Below, in pieces: positions 10,181 through 18,115 of a stretch of DNA of 64,000 nt. The notes below the pieces were generated by a model that was given only the letters and a program-made list of their open reading frames with translations, was not told the DNA's origin and did not search any database. The stretch comes from Bacteroides stercoris ATCC 43183. GTDB taxonomy: Bacteria > Bacteroidota > Bacteroidia > Bacteroidales > Bacteroidaceae. Positions within the stretch are counted from its first letter, which is position 1. Every line of letters begins with the position of its first letter. Location of the stretch: assembly GCF_025147325.1 (NCBI RefSeq), contig NZ_CP102262.1, positions 310,001 through 374,000 on the forward strand. Reading direction: 5' to 3'. Position numbers and translations under genes: made by a program.

Positions 10181-10308
10181 GAGACTATCTACATTGAGTT
10201 CGAGGTAGTGAGAACGCATAGCACCGGGAAATGTTCGGAAACATACGGAGCGTTATCCTAAACAATTCGCAACTTTGCAATGTTTTTAGGGAAATAGGAG
10301 ACTGAAAA

Positions 10309-10476
10309 ATGAAAGAAACAGAACCCAAACAGGCATCAACCCCCACCAAACAAGTGCTCGTATTCTCTACCCGCCTACGCCAGGATATCCAAACCGCTTG
10401 CCGGCAACTGGAAAACGGAGAAGGACAAGAAGATGTTACAATCAATAAGGAAGTAAAATCATGGTTAAACAAATAA
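10309..10476 (+). CDS. Putative antitoxin of a type II toxin-antitoxin pair (55 residues)
   Basis: The ATG at 10309 is preceded by AGGAG at a suitable distance and opens a 55-codon frame ending in TAA. The product is polar, with LVFSTRLRQDIQTACRQL likely helical and WLNK at the end. Its last 16 bases overlap the start of the ParE/RelE-type gene, the usual antitoxin-toxin coupling. I do not recognise a DNA-binding domain by eye; the assignment rests on position, size and overlap. Confidence 0.65.
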   Translation: MKETEPKQASTPTKQVLVFSTRLRQDIQTACRQLENGEGQEDVTINKEVKSWLNK

Positions 10477-10796
10477 ATTGGTCGCCACTTGCCAAGGGGG
10501 AACTGAGGAGCCTGCTGTTATCCTCAGTGCAGAGGTTTGGAAACAAAGAACAGGGAAAGATTATATACTCACTCTTCCAGAATGCACTTCATCGCATTAC
10601 TCTAAATCCTTTCATCGGACAAGCCACGGAAATGGATAACATACGATATATCACTCCTTGTCCCGACTATACGCTATTCTACCGTCACAGCCTTCTGAAA
10701 ATAGAAATACTCGTGCTTTGGGATAATAGCCATAAAGCCGGAAAGATAAAAAGCATTCCCACAGGAAAACAAGAAGAGGCGTCAAAACTCCTTTGA
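10461..10796 (+). CDS. ParE/RelE-family toxin
   Basis: The 111-residue product matches the ParE/RelE superfamily pattern: an N-terminal W-S-P-x-A-K-G-E-L-R-S-L opening helix, a central helical pair with IIYSLFQNALHRI, the NPFIGQ turn, RYITPCPDYTLFYRH strands and a final strand LKIEILVLWDN. Such toxins act on gyrase or on ribosome-bound mRNA; the target cannot be told here. It is translationally coupled to the short upstream gene. No other stress genes are nearby. Confidence 0.85.
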   Translation: MVKQINWSPLAKGELRSLLLSSVQRFGNKEQGKIIYSLFQNALHRITLNPFIGQATEMDNIRYITPCPDYTLFYRHSLLKIEILVLWDNSHKAGKIKSIPTGKQEEASKLL

Positions 10797-10842
10797 TATT
10801 TTTTTAGTTTTGACACCTCATCCTATCAGAAATAACTGGTAA

Positions 10843-12144
10843 TCAAACATTCATTAAATAGCGCTTGAAGTCTGCAAAATCTTTCGACATAGGCAGACTC
10901 TTCTTTTCGCCACGCATAAAGGCTTGCAACTTCTCCGGTATCTGTATCGCCTCACCGATAATATTCTCTACCGTATCTTTGAACTTGGCAGGATGAGCCG
11001 TTTCCAGGAAGACGCCCGTCTCACCCGGCTGCAAGCCCTCTTGCAATGCACGGAAACCGCATGCACCATGAGGGTCGAGCAGGTAATGCTCATCTGTCCA
11101 AACGTTCTTCACGGTTTCGGCTATCTGTTCGTCCGTATAAGCAGCACCGCTTATCTCGGCAGAGATAGCTGCATGGCTACCGCCATAGAGGTCGAGCACA
11201 CGGGCAAAGTTACTCGGATCGCCCACATCCATGGCATTGGCTATCGTAGCGACACTGGGTCGCGGCGTATAAACACCCGTCTGCAAATATTGATAGAATA
11301 TGTCGTTACGGTTGTTGGATGCTATGAAACGCTTTATCGGCAGTCCCATGCGTTTACCGAACAAACCGGCCGTTATATTACCGAAATTGCCGCTTGGCAC
11401 ACAGATTACGGCATTGGCAGCCTTACCCGCCCGCTTCAACTGCGCATAAGCATAAAAATAGTAGAAAGCCTGCGGCAGAAAACGCGCCACATTAATGGAA
11501 TTGGCGCTGGTAAGTTGCAAACGGCTGTTAAGCTCCTTGTCCATGAAAGCCGCTTTCACCAATGCCTGACAATCGTCGAACGTGCCATCTACTTCAAGAG
11601 CCGTGATATTCTGTCCCAACGTAGTGAATTGCTTTTCCTGAATTTCACTGACCTTGCCCTTCGGGTAGAGCACATAAACATGAATACCTTCTACACCGAG
11701 GAAACCATTGGCAACGGCACTGCCCGTATCACCCGAGGTAGCAACCAATACATTAACCTGCTTCTTGCCCTCTTTTCTGATAAAATAGCCCAACAGGCGC
11801 GCCATAAAACGGCCGCCTACATCCTTAAAGGCAAGTGTAGGGCCATGGAACAATTCGAGGGAATAGATATTTTCCGTCACTTTCACCAAAGGGACATCGA
11901 AGCTCAATGTATCGTACACAATCTGCTTCAATGTATCTGCGGGAACATCTTCCCCAAAGAAAGCATCCGCCACCCGATAGGCTATCTCCTGAAAGCCAAG
12001 CGTATCAATGCTGTCGTAGAATTCCTGCGGCAACGGTTTAATGGTAAAGGGCATGAAAAGTCCTTTGTCTGCGGCAAGCCCTTTCACTACCGCCTCTTCG
12101 AGGGTAACATCGGGAGCTTGTTTGTTGGTACTATAATATTGCAT
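10843..12144 (-). CDS. thrC: Threonine synthase
   Basis: A 433-residue PLP enzyme that converts O-phosphohomoserine to threonine. The PLP lysine is in LELFHGPTLAFKDVGG (Lys107) and the phosphate-binding loop is VATSGDTGSA. The N terminus MQYYSTNKQAPDVTLEEAV is typical of the family. It is the last gene of the leftward thrA - apgM-like - thrC operon; 85 bp of AT-rich sequence separate it from the gene before. Confidence 0.97.
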   Translation of the reverse strand: MQYYSTNKQAPDVTLEEAVVKGLAADKGLFMPFTIKPLPQEFYDSIDTLGFQEIAYRVADAFFGEDVPADTLKQIVYDTLSFDVPLVKVTENIYSLELFHGPTLAFKDVGGRFMARLLGYFIRKEGKKQVNVLVATSGDTGSAVANGFLGVEGIHVYVLYPKGKVSEIQEKQFTTLGQNITALEVDGTFDDCQALVKAAFMDKELNSRLQLTSANSINVARFLPQAFYYFYAYAQLKRAGKAANAVICVPSGNFGNITAGLFGKRMGLPIKRFIASNNRNDIFYQYLQTGVYTPRPSVATIANAMDVGDPSNFARVLDLYGGSHAAISAEISGAAYTDEQIAETVKNVWTDEHYLLDPHGACGFRALQEGLQPGETGVFLETAHPAKFKDTVENIIGEAIQIPEKLQAFMRGEKKSLPMSKDFADFKRYLMNV

Positions 12145-12229
12145 ATTAAATTAAATATTAAAGAATTAATAATTAAAGGCTATGACGCTGTACCAAATGA
12201 TAATCAGCACATTTGGGCATGTCATCTCA

Positions 12230-13486
12230 TTATCCCTTCATAAATTCGTTTATAAACTCATCTTCTTTCATCAGACCGTAGCTGCCGCTGCAAGCCGCCA
12301 CTTCATCAAAAGTCTGCACCTCGTCCGGCTCAATACCCGGATACCAAATAAAGAAAGGTACCGGTTCGTTGGTATGTGTACGCAGCTCGCAGGGAGTAGG
12401 ATGATCGGGCAAAACGGCAATGGCGACAGGTTCTTCCCAATCTTTCACCGCTTCATAAATAGGACCTACGGCGCGGCTATCCAGATTTTCAATGGTCAGC
12501 CTCTTCAAAGAAAGGTCTCCTTCATGTCCCGCCTCATCGCTGGCCTCGATATGCAGGTAAACGAAATCATCCGTTTTCAGTGCGTCAAGAGCGGCAGCCA
12601 CTTTATTCTCGTAATTGGTATCGTACAGTCCGGTCGCTCCTTCCACCGTCAGGCGGCGCAGTCCGGCATAATAGCCGATACCGTTAATCAAATCTACGGC
12701 AGAGATTACAGCGCCTTTCCTCACTTGAGGAAACTTATCCGAAAGTGTTTCCATCTGCGGACGATAACCCGGACTCCACGGCCAAATACTGTTAGCCGGG
12801 TCTTTGCCTTCGGTTGCACGCTTCCTATTGACGGGGTGTTCTTTCAGCAATTCTTGCGAACGCATGATTAAATCGTTAATCAGATCGGCGGTTTGTTGCG
12901 GGGTCAAATCGGCTTGTCCTTCGGGAACGGTGATACTTTCCGTACCTGCCATAGGCTTTACCAGCAACGGCCGATAGGGTTTCAGAGGGACATCATGCGG
13001 GGGAGTGCAGGCTATACGCTTGTCTCCACCTTTTATTACCAACAAATGCCGGTATTGCACACCCGTATGGAAACGCACGCGCTCATTACCCAAATGTTCC
13101 TGCAGATATTTCACCAGCACATCGGCTTCTTCGGTCGTAATATGTCCCGCCGAATGGTTCTTGATAGCATCTCCTTCAATGCAGATAATATTACAGCGCA
13201 TCGCCATTTCACCCGGCTTCAGGTCTACACCGATACTTGCCGCTTCCAACGGGCCGCGTCCCTCATATACTTTCGGCAGGTCATAGCCCAAAACGGACAT
13301 ATTGGCAACCTCACTGCCGGGATGAAATCCGTCGGCAACAGTTTTTAACCTGCCTACACGCCCCATCCGGGCAAGCTTATCCATATAGGGCGTTTTAGCT
13401 GCTTGCAACAAAGTCCTGCTTTCCAAAGACTTTACAGGCCAGTCGGCCATACCGTCACCTAATATAATAATGTGTTTCATACCCAT
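12230..13486 (-). CDS. apgM: ApgM-type phosphoglycerate mutase family protein, proposed homoserine kinase
   Basis: A 418-residue alkaline-phosphatase-superfamily protein related to cofactor-independent phosphoglycerate mutase of the archaeal ApgM type. Metal-site motifs are seen: IIILGDGMADWP at the N terminus, HPGSEVANMSVLGYD with the expected nucleophilic Ser, and HIEASDEAGHEGD plus LPDHPTPCELRTHT for the second metal cluster. It sits between thrA and thrC, and no GHMP-type thrB is in the operon. Members in this context form a recognised protein family labelled proposed homoserine kinase, so I infer phosphorylation of homoserine. Phosphoglycerate mutase activity remains possible. Confidence 0.85.
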   Translation of the reverse strand: MGMKHIIILGDGMADWPVKSLESRTLLQAAKTPYMDKLARMGRVGRLKTVADGFHPGSEVANMSVLGYDLPKVYEGRGPLEAASIGVDLKPGEMAMRCNIICIEGDAIKNHSAGHITTEEADVLVKYLQEHLGNERVRFHTGVQYRHLLVIKGGDKRIACTPPHDVPLKPYRPLLVKPMAGTESITVPEGQADLTPQQTADLINDLIMRSQELLKEHPVNRKRATEGKDPANSIWPWSPGYRPQMETLSDKFPQVRKGAVISAVDLINGIGYYAGLRRLTVEGATGLYDTNYENKVAAALDALKTDDFVYLHIEASDEAGHEGDLSLKRLTIENLDSRAVGPIYEAVKDWEEPVAIAVLPDHPTPCELRTHTNEPVPFFIWYPGIEPDEVQTFDEVAACSGSYGLMKEDEFINEFMKG

Positions 13487-13500
13487 GAATCTTGAAATCC

Positions 13501-13519
13501 AAGTACGAAGTTCGTACTT
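13501..13519. repeat. Perfect palindrome between thrA and the apgM-like gene
   Basis: AAGTACGAAGTTCGTACTT has two 9-bp arms around a single central base. It lies in the 35-bp gap between the thrA stop codon and the next start codon. It could form an mRNA hairpin that protects a processed end or affects translation, or be a protein-binding site. No U-tract follows, so it is not an intrinsic terminator. Confidence 0.6.
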
Positions 13520-13521
13520 AA

Positions 13522-15954
13522 TTAAACGTTCGCAATACTCATAATGTCCGCAAATACTCCCGCAGCCGTTACACCGGCACCGGCACCGTAGCCTTGTATC
13601 ATCATCGGATATTCCTTATAACGCTCTGTTGTCAGCAAGATAATATTGTTGCTGCCTTCCAGCCCATAGAACGGGTGATTGACACCCACTTCCTGCAGTC
13701 CTACGGATGCCTTGCCGTTCTCCAGTCTGGCAACGAAACGCCAATGCTTGTTTTCCGCTTCCAACACCTTGCGGCGTGCTTCAAAGCCGGCGTCGAGGCT
13801 CGGCACTTTCTTCCAGAAGTCATCCAAAGAACCTTCGAAGAAGTCATCGGGTACAAAGAGATTCTTTTCCACATCACTTTGCTCGATGCGATAACCGGCT
13901 TCACGTGCAAGGATTACCAGTTTGCGGATTACATCCTTACCGCTGAGGTCGATACGTGGATCGGGTTCGGAATAACGTTCCTCCTGAGCCATTTTAATGG
14001 TTCTGCTGAAAGGAATATCCGCGCTTATCTTGTTGAATATATAATTCAGCGTACCGCTCAGCACGGCTTCAATCTTCAGTATCTTGTCACCGCTATGAAT
14101 AAGGTCGTTAATGGTATTGATGATAGGCAGCCCTGCACCTACGTTCGTCTCAAACAGATATTTCACGCCGCGCTGGCGGGCTATCTGCTTCAGTTCCCGG
14201 TAGTTTTCATACTCCGAAGAAGCTGCAATCTTATTGGCGGCTACAACCGAAACGTTGTGCATCAAAAGGTCTTTATACAAGGAAGCCACTCCTGCGCTTG
14301 CCGTACAGTCCACGAATACGGAGTTAAAGATATTCATGCCGATAATCTCGTTACGAAGCGTATCCAGAGAGCTTTCCTTACCTTTCTCCGCCAATTCTTC
14401 GCGAAAGCGTCCCAAGTCAAATCCCTCGCGGCTGAAGATTGCTTTGGAAGCATCGGCAATACCTACCACATTCAGTTGCAAGCCGTTCTCCTGCATCAAT
14501 TTCTGACGCTGGCTGTGAATCTGTTCTATCAAACTGCCGCCTACCGTACCAACTCCGCAGATAAAGAGATTCAATACCTGATATTCCGACAGGAAGAAAG
14601 AGTCATGGATCACGTTCAAAGACTTGCGCAGCGACTTGCTGTCTACCACAAACGAAATATTCGTTTCCGAAGCGCCCTGTGCACAAGCTATCACATTGAT
14701 ACCGTTACGTCCCAGCGTACCGAACAGCTTACCGGCAATACCCGGCGTATGCTTCATATTCTCACCTACAATGGCTACCGTAGCCAAATCCTTCTCAGCC
14801 TGTATGGGTGAAATCTCTCCCATTTCAATCTCTTTGACAAACTCTTCGTTCAGAACTTCACAAGCCAGGTCGGCATCCGCATTACGCACACCGATGGAAG
14901 TAGAATTCTCCGAAGATGCCTGCGATACGAGGAACACGCTGATACCGTTCTTTGCCAAAGCCTTAAAGATACGGTAGTTCACACCAATCACGCCTACCAT
15001 ACCGAGTCCCTGCACCGTTATCAGACTTGTATCGTTGATAGACGAAATACCTTTAATGGCTTTACTTTGTGGATTGGAAACATCCTGCTTGATGACCGTT
15101 CCCGCTCCGTCGGGATTGAACGTGTTCTTTATTATAATAGGTATGTTCTTGTGGCAAACCGGATAGATGGTAGGCGGATACACTACCTTAGCGCCGAAGT
15201 TGCAAAGTTCGGTAGCTTCTACATAGCTCAGTTCATTAATGGTATAAGCCGTGGAAATCACACGCGGATCGGCGGTCATGAAACCGTCCACATCCGTCCA
15301 GATTTCCAGTGCATCGGCATCCAGCGCCGCAGCTATGATGGCAGCCGTATAGTCGGAACCTCCGCGACCGAGGTTGGTCACCTCGCCCGTAATCTTATCC
15401 GTAGAGATAAATCCCGGAACCAGCACCCGTCGGGGCATATCCTTGAAAGTCTCGCGCACCAGGGAAGTAGTAAGCTCCGTATCCAATACATGCTTGGAAT
15501 GTTTCTTCTCCGTTTTGATGAACCGGCGCGAATCAAACCATTCCGCACCCGTCAGTTGCGCTGCAATAATGGATGAAAGGCGTTCGCCGTAGCTCACAAT
15601 CGTATCGGATGTTTTCGGCGAGAGGTCCTTTATCAGGTAAATGCCCTGGAAGATGTCTTTCAGCTCATTAAGCAACTCACCCACCCGGCGTTGCAGTGAT
15701 ACTTGCGCCTCACCTGCCGGAATTACTTCCTTTATCATTTCCACATGACGATAGACAATCTCACGAAACTCGTTTTCATAAGAGGAATCACCGGCAGCCG
15801 CCATTTTCGAAGTATTGATCAGCTTGTCCGTAATGCCGCCCAAGGCAGACACTACCACTATTAAAGGTTCGTTTATAGCCTCTACAATTCTCTTAACGCT
15901 TAAAATACTGCTCGCAGAACCTACGGATGTTCCGCCGAATTTTATTACTTTCAT
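13522..15954 (-). CDS. thrA: Bifunctional aspartokinase / homoserine dehydrogenase
   Basis: An 810-residue fused enzyme for the first and third steps of the aspartate pathway. The kinase domain begins MKVIKFGGTSVGSA and contains GRGGSDYTA and the EIWTDVDGF substrate motif. Two ACT regulatory segments lie near 305-465 (for example VTVQGLGMVGVIGV and VAIVGENMKHTPGIAG). The dehydrogenase domain starts near residue 465 (FICGVGTVGGSL, NAD(P) site) and carries VVAANKIA and the family hallmark near VLSGTLNYIFN. ACT domains imply threonine feedback. It is the first gene of the thr operon, with a long structured leader. Confidence 0.97.
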   Translation of the reverse strand: MKVIKFGGTSVGSASSILSVKRIVEAINEPLIVVVSALGGITDKLINTSKMAAAGDSSYENEFREIVYRHVEMIKEVIPAGEAQVSLQRRVGELLNELKDIFQGIYLIKDLSPKTSDTIVSYGERLSSIIAAQLTGAEWFDSRRFIKTEKKHSKHVLDTELTTSLVRETFKDMPRRVLVPGFISTDKITGEVTNLGRGGSDYTAAIIAAALDADALEIWTDVDGFMTADPRVISTAYTINELSYVEATELCNFGAKVVYPPTIYPVCHKNIPIIIKNTFNPDGAGTVIKQDVSNPQSKAIKGISSINDTSLITVQGLGMVGVIGVNYRIFKALAKNGISVFLVSQASSENSTSIGVRNADADLACEVLNEEFVKEIEMGEISPIQAEKDLATVAIVGENMKHTPGIAGKLFGTLGRNGINVIACAQGASETNISFVVDSKSLRKSLNVIHDSFFLSEYQVLNLFICGVGTVGGSLIEQIHSQRQKLMQENGLQLNVVGIADASKAIFSREGFDLGRFREELAEKGKESSLDTLRNEIIGMNIFNSVFVDCTASAGVASLYKDLLMHNVSVVAANKIAASSEYENYRELKQIARQRGVKYLFETNVGAGLPIINTINDLIHSGDKILKIEAVLSGTLNYIFNKISADIPFSRTIKMAQEERYSEPDPRIDLSGKDVIRKLVILAREAGYRIEQSDVEKNLFVPDDFFEGSLDDFWKKVPSLDAGFEARRKVLEAENKHWRFVARLENGKASVGLQEVGVNHPFYGLEGSNNIILLTTERYKEYPMMIQGYGAGAGVTAAGVFADIMSIANV

Positions 15955-16075
15955 ATCTTTTTATCGGATTGAAACGGTTGATACAATTGTCAAAACAAGC
16001 TGCTATGGCCCGTATAGACTTTAACTAAATAAGAAAAACTGCTGAAAAATTGGTGTAACACGTAGAAACACAAAA

Positions 16076-16134
16076 TACTATCCCTAACCCCTAAGGGTCA
16101 TGGTACACATGGATGTGACTGTATGTTGATAGTA
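16076..16134 (-). promoter_or_regulatory. Structured leader of the threonine operon (candidate attenuator or cis-regulatory RNA)
   Basis: In the thrA leader transcript an outer stem (TACTATC with GATAGTA) encloses two smaller hairpins: one built on CACA-TCCA-TGTG and one on ACCC-TTAG-GGGT. The element coincides with the candidate leader peptide reading frame. I see no strong intrinsic terminator between it and thrA, so the mechanism is unclear. Confidence 0.4.
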
Positions 16135-16143
16135 CTTGTTCAT
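16084..16143 (-). CDS. Candidate threonine operon leader peptide (19 residues)
   Basis: An ATG about 28 nt after the predicted transcription start opens the frame MNKYYQHTVTSMCTMTLRG followed by TAG. Four of 19 residues are Thr and three are Met, both products of the pathway that thrA controls. It ends 129 bp before thrA and lies within a multi-stem RNA fold. The Thr content is much lower than that of E. coli ThrL, so it may be chance. Confidence 0.35.
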   Translation of the reverse strand: MNKYYQHTVTSMCTMTLRG

Positions 16144-16177
16144 TCTCTCTTACTGCTATCGCTTATGATAAGTGTTG

Positions 16178-16185
16178 CAAAAGTA
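16178..16185 (-). promoter_or_regulatory. Threonine operon promoter (-7 box)
   Basis: TACTTTTG on the minus strand fits the Bacteroides -7 consensus exactly. A TTTG lies 14 bases further upstream, closer than usual, so the -33 element is weak. It predicts a leader of about 217 nt in front of thrA. Confidence 0.6.
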
Positions 16186-16340
16186 ACAATAAAAACATTC
16201 AAACTATTACATTTTATGACTTTTTTGCGATAAAAATACAGATTCATTCTATAAAGGGAAGAAATATGTACATATTACGGCTACCATATTCACGCTTTTC
16301 CAAACAAAGAGATATAAATACTGGCATAGTTTTATAACAC
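16186..16340. other. AT-rich region between divergent thrA and ansA promoters
   Basis: This separates the leftward threonine operon promoter from the rightward asparaginase promoter. It is AT-rich with no gene or clear regulator site that I can identify. Confidence 0.4.
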
Positions 16341-16375
16341 TTTGCTATTATTTTAGAGATATATTACTATCTTTG
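16341..16375 (+). promoter_or_regulatory. Promoter of the asparaginase gene
   Basis: TTTG, 23 bases, TATCTTTG. It predicts a transcription start near 16382, downstream of the first in-frame ATG (16373), and so supports translation from the ATG at 16403. Confidence 0.65.
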
Positions 16376-16402
16376 CATGGTAATTATGTAAGAATTGAGC
16401 GT

Positions 16403-17440
16403 ATGTCCCCAAATAATACTTCCGTTTTGTTAATTTACACCGGTGGCACTATCGGCATGATAGAAAATGCAGAAACCGGAGCTTTGGAGAGCTTCAACTT
16501 CGAACATTTACAGAAGCATGTACCCGAGCTTCAGAATTTTACGTTCCGCATTGATACCTATCAGTTCGATCCGCCTATGGATTCTTCGGATATGGATCCG
16601 GATGCCTGGCGCAAACTCGTACGCATTATCAGCGACAACTACAATCAATATACGGGCTTTGTCATCCTTCACGGCACGGATACCATGGCCTACACGGCAT
16701 CCGCTCTCAGCTTTATGCTCGAGGGCCTCAACAAGCCCGTCATCCTCACGGGTTCGCAGCTTCCTATCGGCGTGCTCCGTACCGACGGTAAAGAAAATCT
16801 GCTGACAAGTATCGAAATTGCCACTGCCCGGCATCCCAACGGCCGGCCTATCGTGCCGGAAGTATGTATCTTCTTTGAGAATCACTTGACACGCGGCAAC
16901 CGTACCACCAAAATAAATGCGGAGAACTTCAATGCTTTCCGCTCGTACAATTACCCTGTACTTGCTTCTGCCGGCATACATATTAAATATAATAATGTGC
17001 AGATTCATACGGAGAACGTACAAAGAGAGTTGCAGCCACACTACCTGCTCGATACCAATATAGCCATATTGAAGCTCTTCCCCGGCATTCAGGAAAACGT
17101 GGTGGATGCCATTCTCGCTATAAAGGGACTGAAAGCTGTGGTGCTGGAAACTTACGGTTCGGGCAATGCTCCGTTGAAAGAGTGGTTTCTCCATCATCTG
17201 CACAATGCCTGCGAACAAGGCATTATCATTGTAAACGTTACCCAATGCAGCGCCGGTACGGTAGAAATGGAGCGTTATGAAACGGGATACCGTCTGATGC
17301 AGGCAGGCGTGGTGTGCGGATACGACAGCACAACAGAGTCCGCTGTAACCAAACTGATGTTCCTGTTAGGTCACAACTATCCCCCCGCAAAAGTACGCGA
17401 CCTGATGAGCCGCCCTCTTGCAGGTGAGATAACGATATAG
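16403..17440 (+). CDS. ansA: L-asparaginase, type I (cytoplasmic)
   Basis: This 345-residue enzyme hydrolyses L-asparagine to aspartate and ammonia. The first catalytic Thr is in VLLIYTGGTIGMI and the second Thr-Asp pair in FVILHGTDTMAYTASALSFML, both asparaginase signatures. No signal peptide is seen, which fits the cytoplasmic type I enzyme. The start at MSPNNTSV is chosen because the earlier ATG would lie upstream of the predicted transcription start. Aspartate released here feeds the pathway whose genes lie on the other side of the shared promoter region. Confidence 0.93.
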   Translation: MSPNNTSVLLIYTGGTIGMIENAETGALESFNFEHLQKHVPELQNFTFRIDTYQFDPPMDSSDMDPDAWRKLVRIISDNYNQYTGFVILHGTDTMAYTASALSFMLEGLNKPVILTGSQLPIGVLRTDGKENLLTSIEIATARHPNGRPIVPEVCIFFENHLTRGNRTTKINAENFNAFRSYNYPVLASAGIHIKYNNVQIHTENVQRELQPHYLLDTNIAILKLFPGIQENVVDAILAIKGLKAVVLETYGSGNAPLKEWFLHHLHNACEQGIIIVNVTQCSAGTVEMERYETGYRLMQAGVVCGYDSTTESAVTKLMFLLGHNYPPAKVRDLMSRPLAGEITI

Positions 17441-17452
17441 GAAGAGAGGAGT

Positions 17453-17998
17453 TTACGCCACTACGGGAGTCAAGGCCCCGGTAATCGAATCGATGATAAA
17501 CCCGGAAACATGGACATCCTCCGGTATCAGCGGATGGTCAAGAATGGCTTTCACCGTTTCTCTTACGGACTTCTCCGTATCTCCGAAGCCATAAAGCCAC
17601 GAATCGAAATCCACTCCGCAGAAACGTATCATATCTATCGTTTCCTGTTTGATGCCGCGCGCCTTCATGTGCTCTATCATCTGGGCGCTGCTCATGTGGC
17701 ACGCACCGCAATCGGAATGTGCAATGACCATGACCTCTTTCACCCCCAACTCGTAGATAGCCACCATAAGGCTGCGTATAACGCTGCCGAAAGGATGCGA
17801 AATGATTCCGCCCGCATTCTTTATCATCTTTACATCACCGTTCTTTATGCCCAGAGCTGCCGGCAGCAATTCGGTCAGACGGGTGTCCATACAGGAAAGG
17901 ATGGCGATTTTCTTATCGGGATATTTATTGGTGATATACTTCTCATATCCCTTATTCTCTACAAACCGCTTATTGTATTCAAGAATATCTTCTATCAT
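17453..17998 (-). CDS. Beta-class carbonic anhydrase
   Basis: A 181-residue cytoplasmic enzyme interconverting CO2 and bicarbonate. Zinc ligands and catalytic residues are visible: Cys36-x-Asp38-x-Arg40 in SCMDTRL, and His94 with Cys97 in IAHSDCGAC. The length and the IKNAGG motif fit the small beta-carbonic anhydrase type. It is convergent with ansA, with 12 bp between stops. Confidence 0.93.
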   Translation of the reverse strand: MIEDILEYNKRFVENKGYEKYITNKYPDKKIAILSCMDTRLTELLPAALGIKNGDVKMIKNAGGIISHPFGSVIRSLMVAIYELGVKEVMVIAHSDCGACHMSSAQMIEHMKARGIKQETIDMIRFCGVDFDSWLYGFGDTEKSVRETVKAILDHPLIPEDVHVSGFIIDSITGALTPVVA

Positions 17999-18080
17999 AG
18001 TATAATCCCCGTTTTATGTTTTTGAGAACAAATATAGAAAAAACTCTGTGACACACCGCCAGCCCTGAAACGAAAAATCG

Positions 18081-18088
18081 TACCTTTG
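18081..18088 (+). promoter_or_regulatory. radA promoter (-7 box)
   Basis: TACCTTTG, an exact -7 match, 28 bp upstream of the radA ATG. The -33 region is not well conserved. It overlaps the TTG that would extend the reading frame, so the ATG start is preferred. Confidence 0.6.
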
Positions 18089-18115
18089 GGCAATTATTCT
18101 AAAGGAAGTTCTTTT

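Noticed and set aside
13594..14811. 405-codon plus-strand open frame across thrA
   Set aside because: ThrA is complete and well conserved on the minus strand; the plus frame shows no domain.
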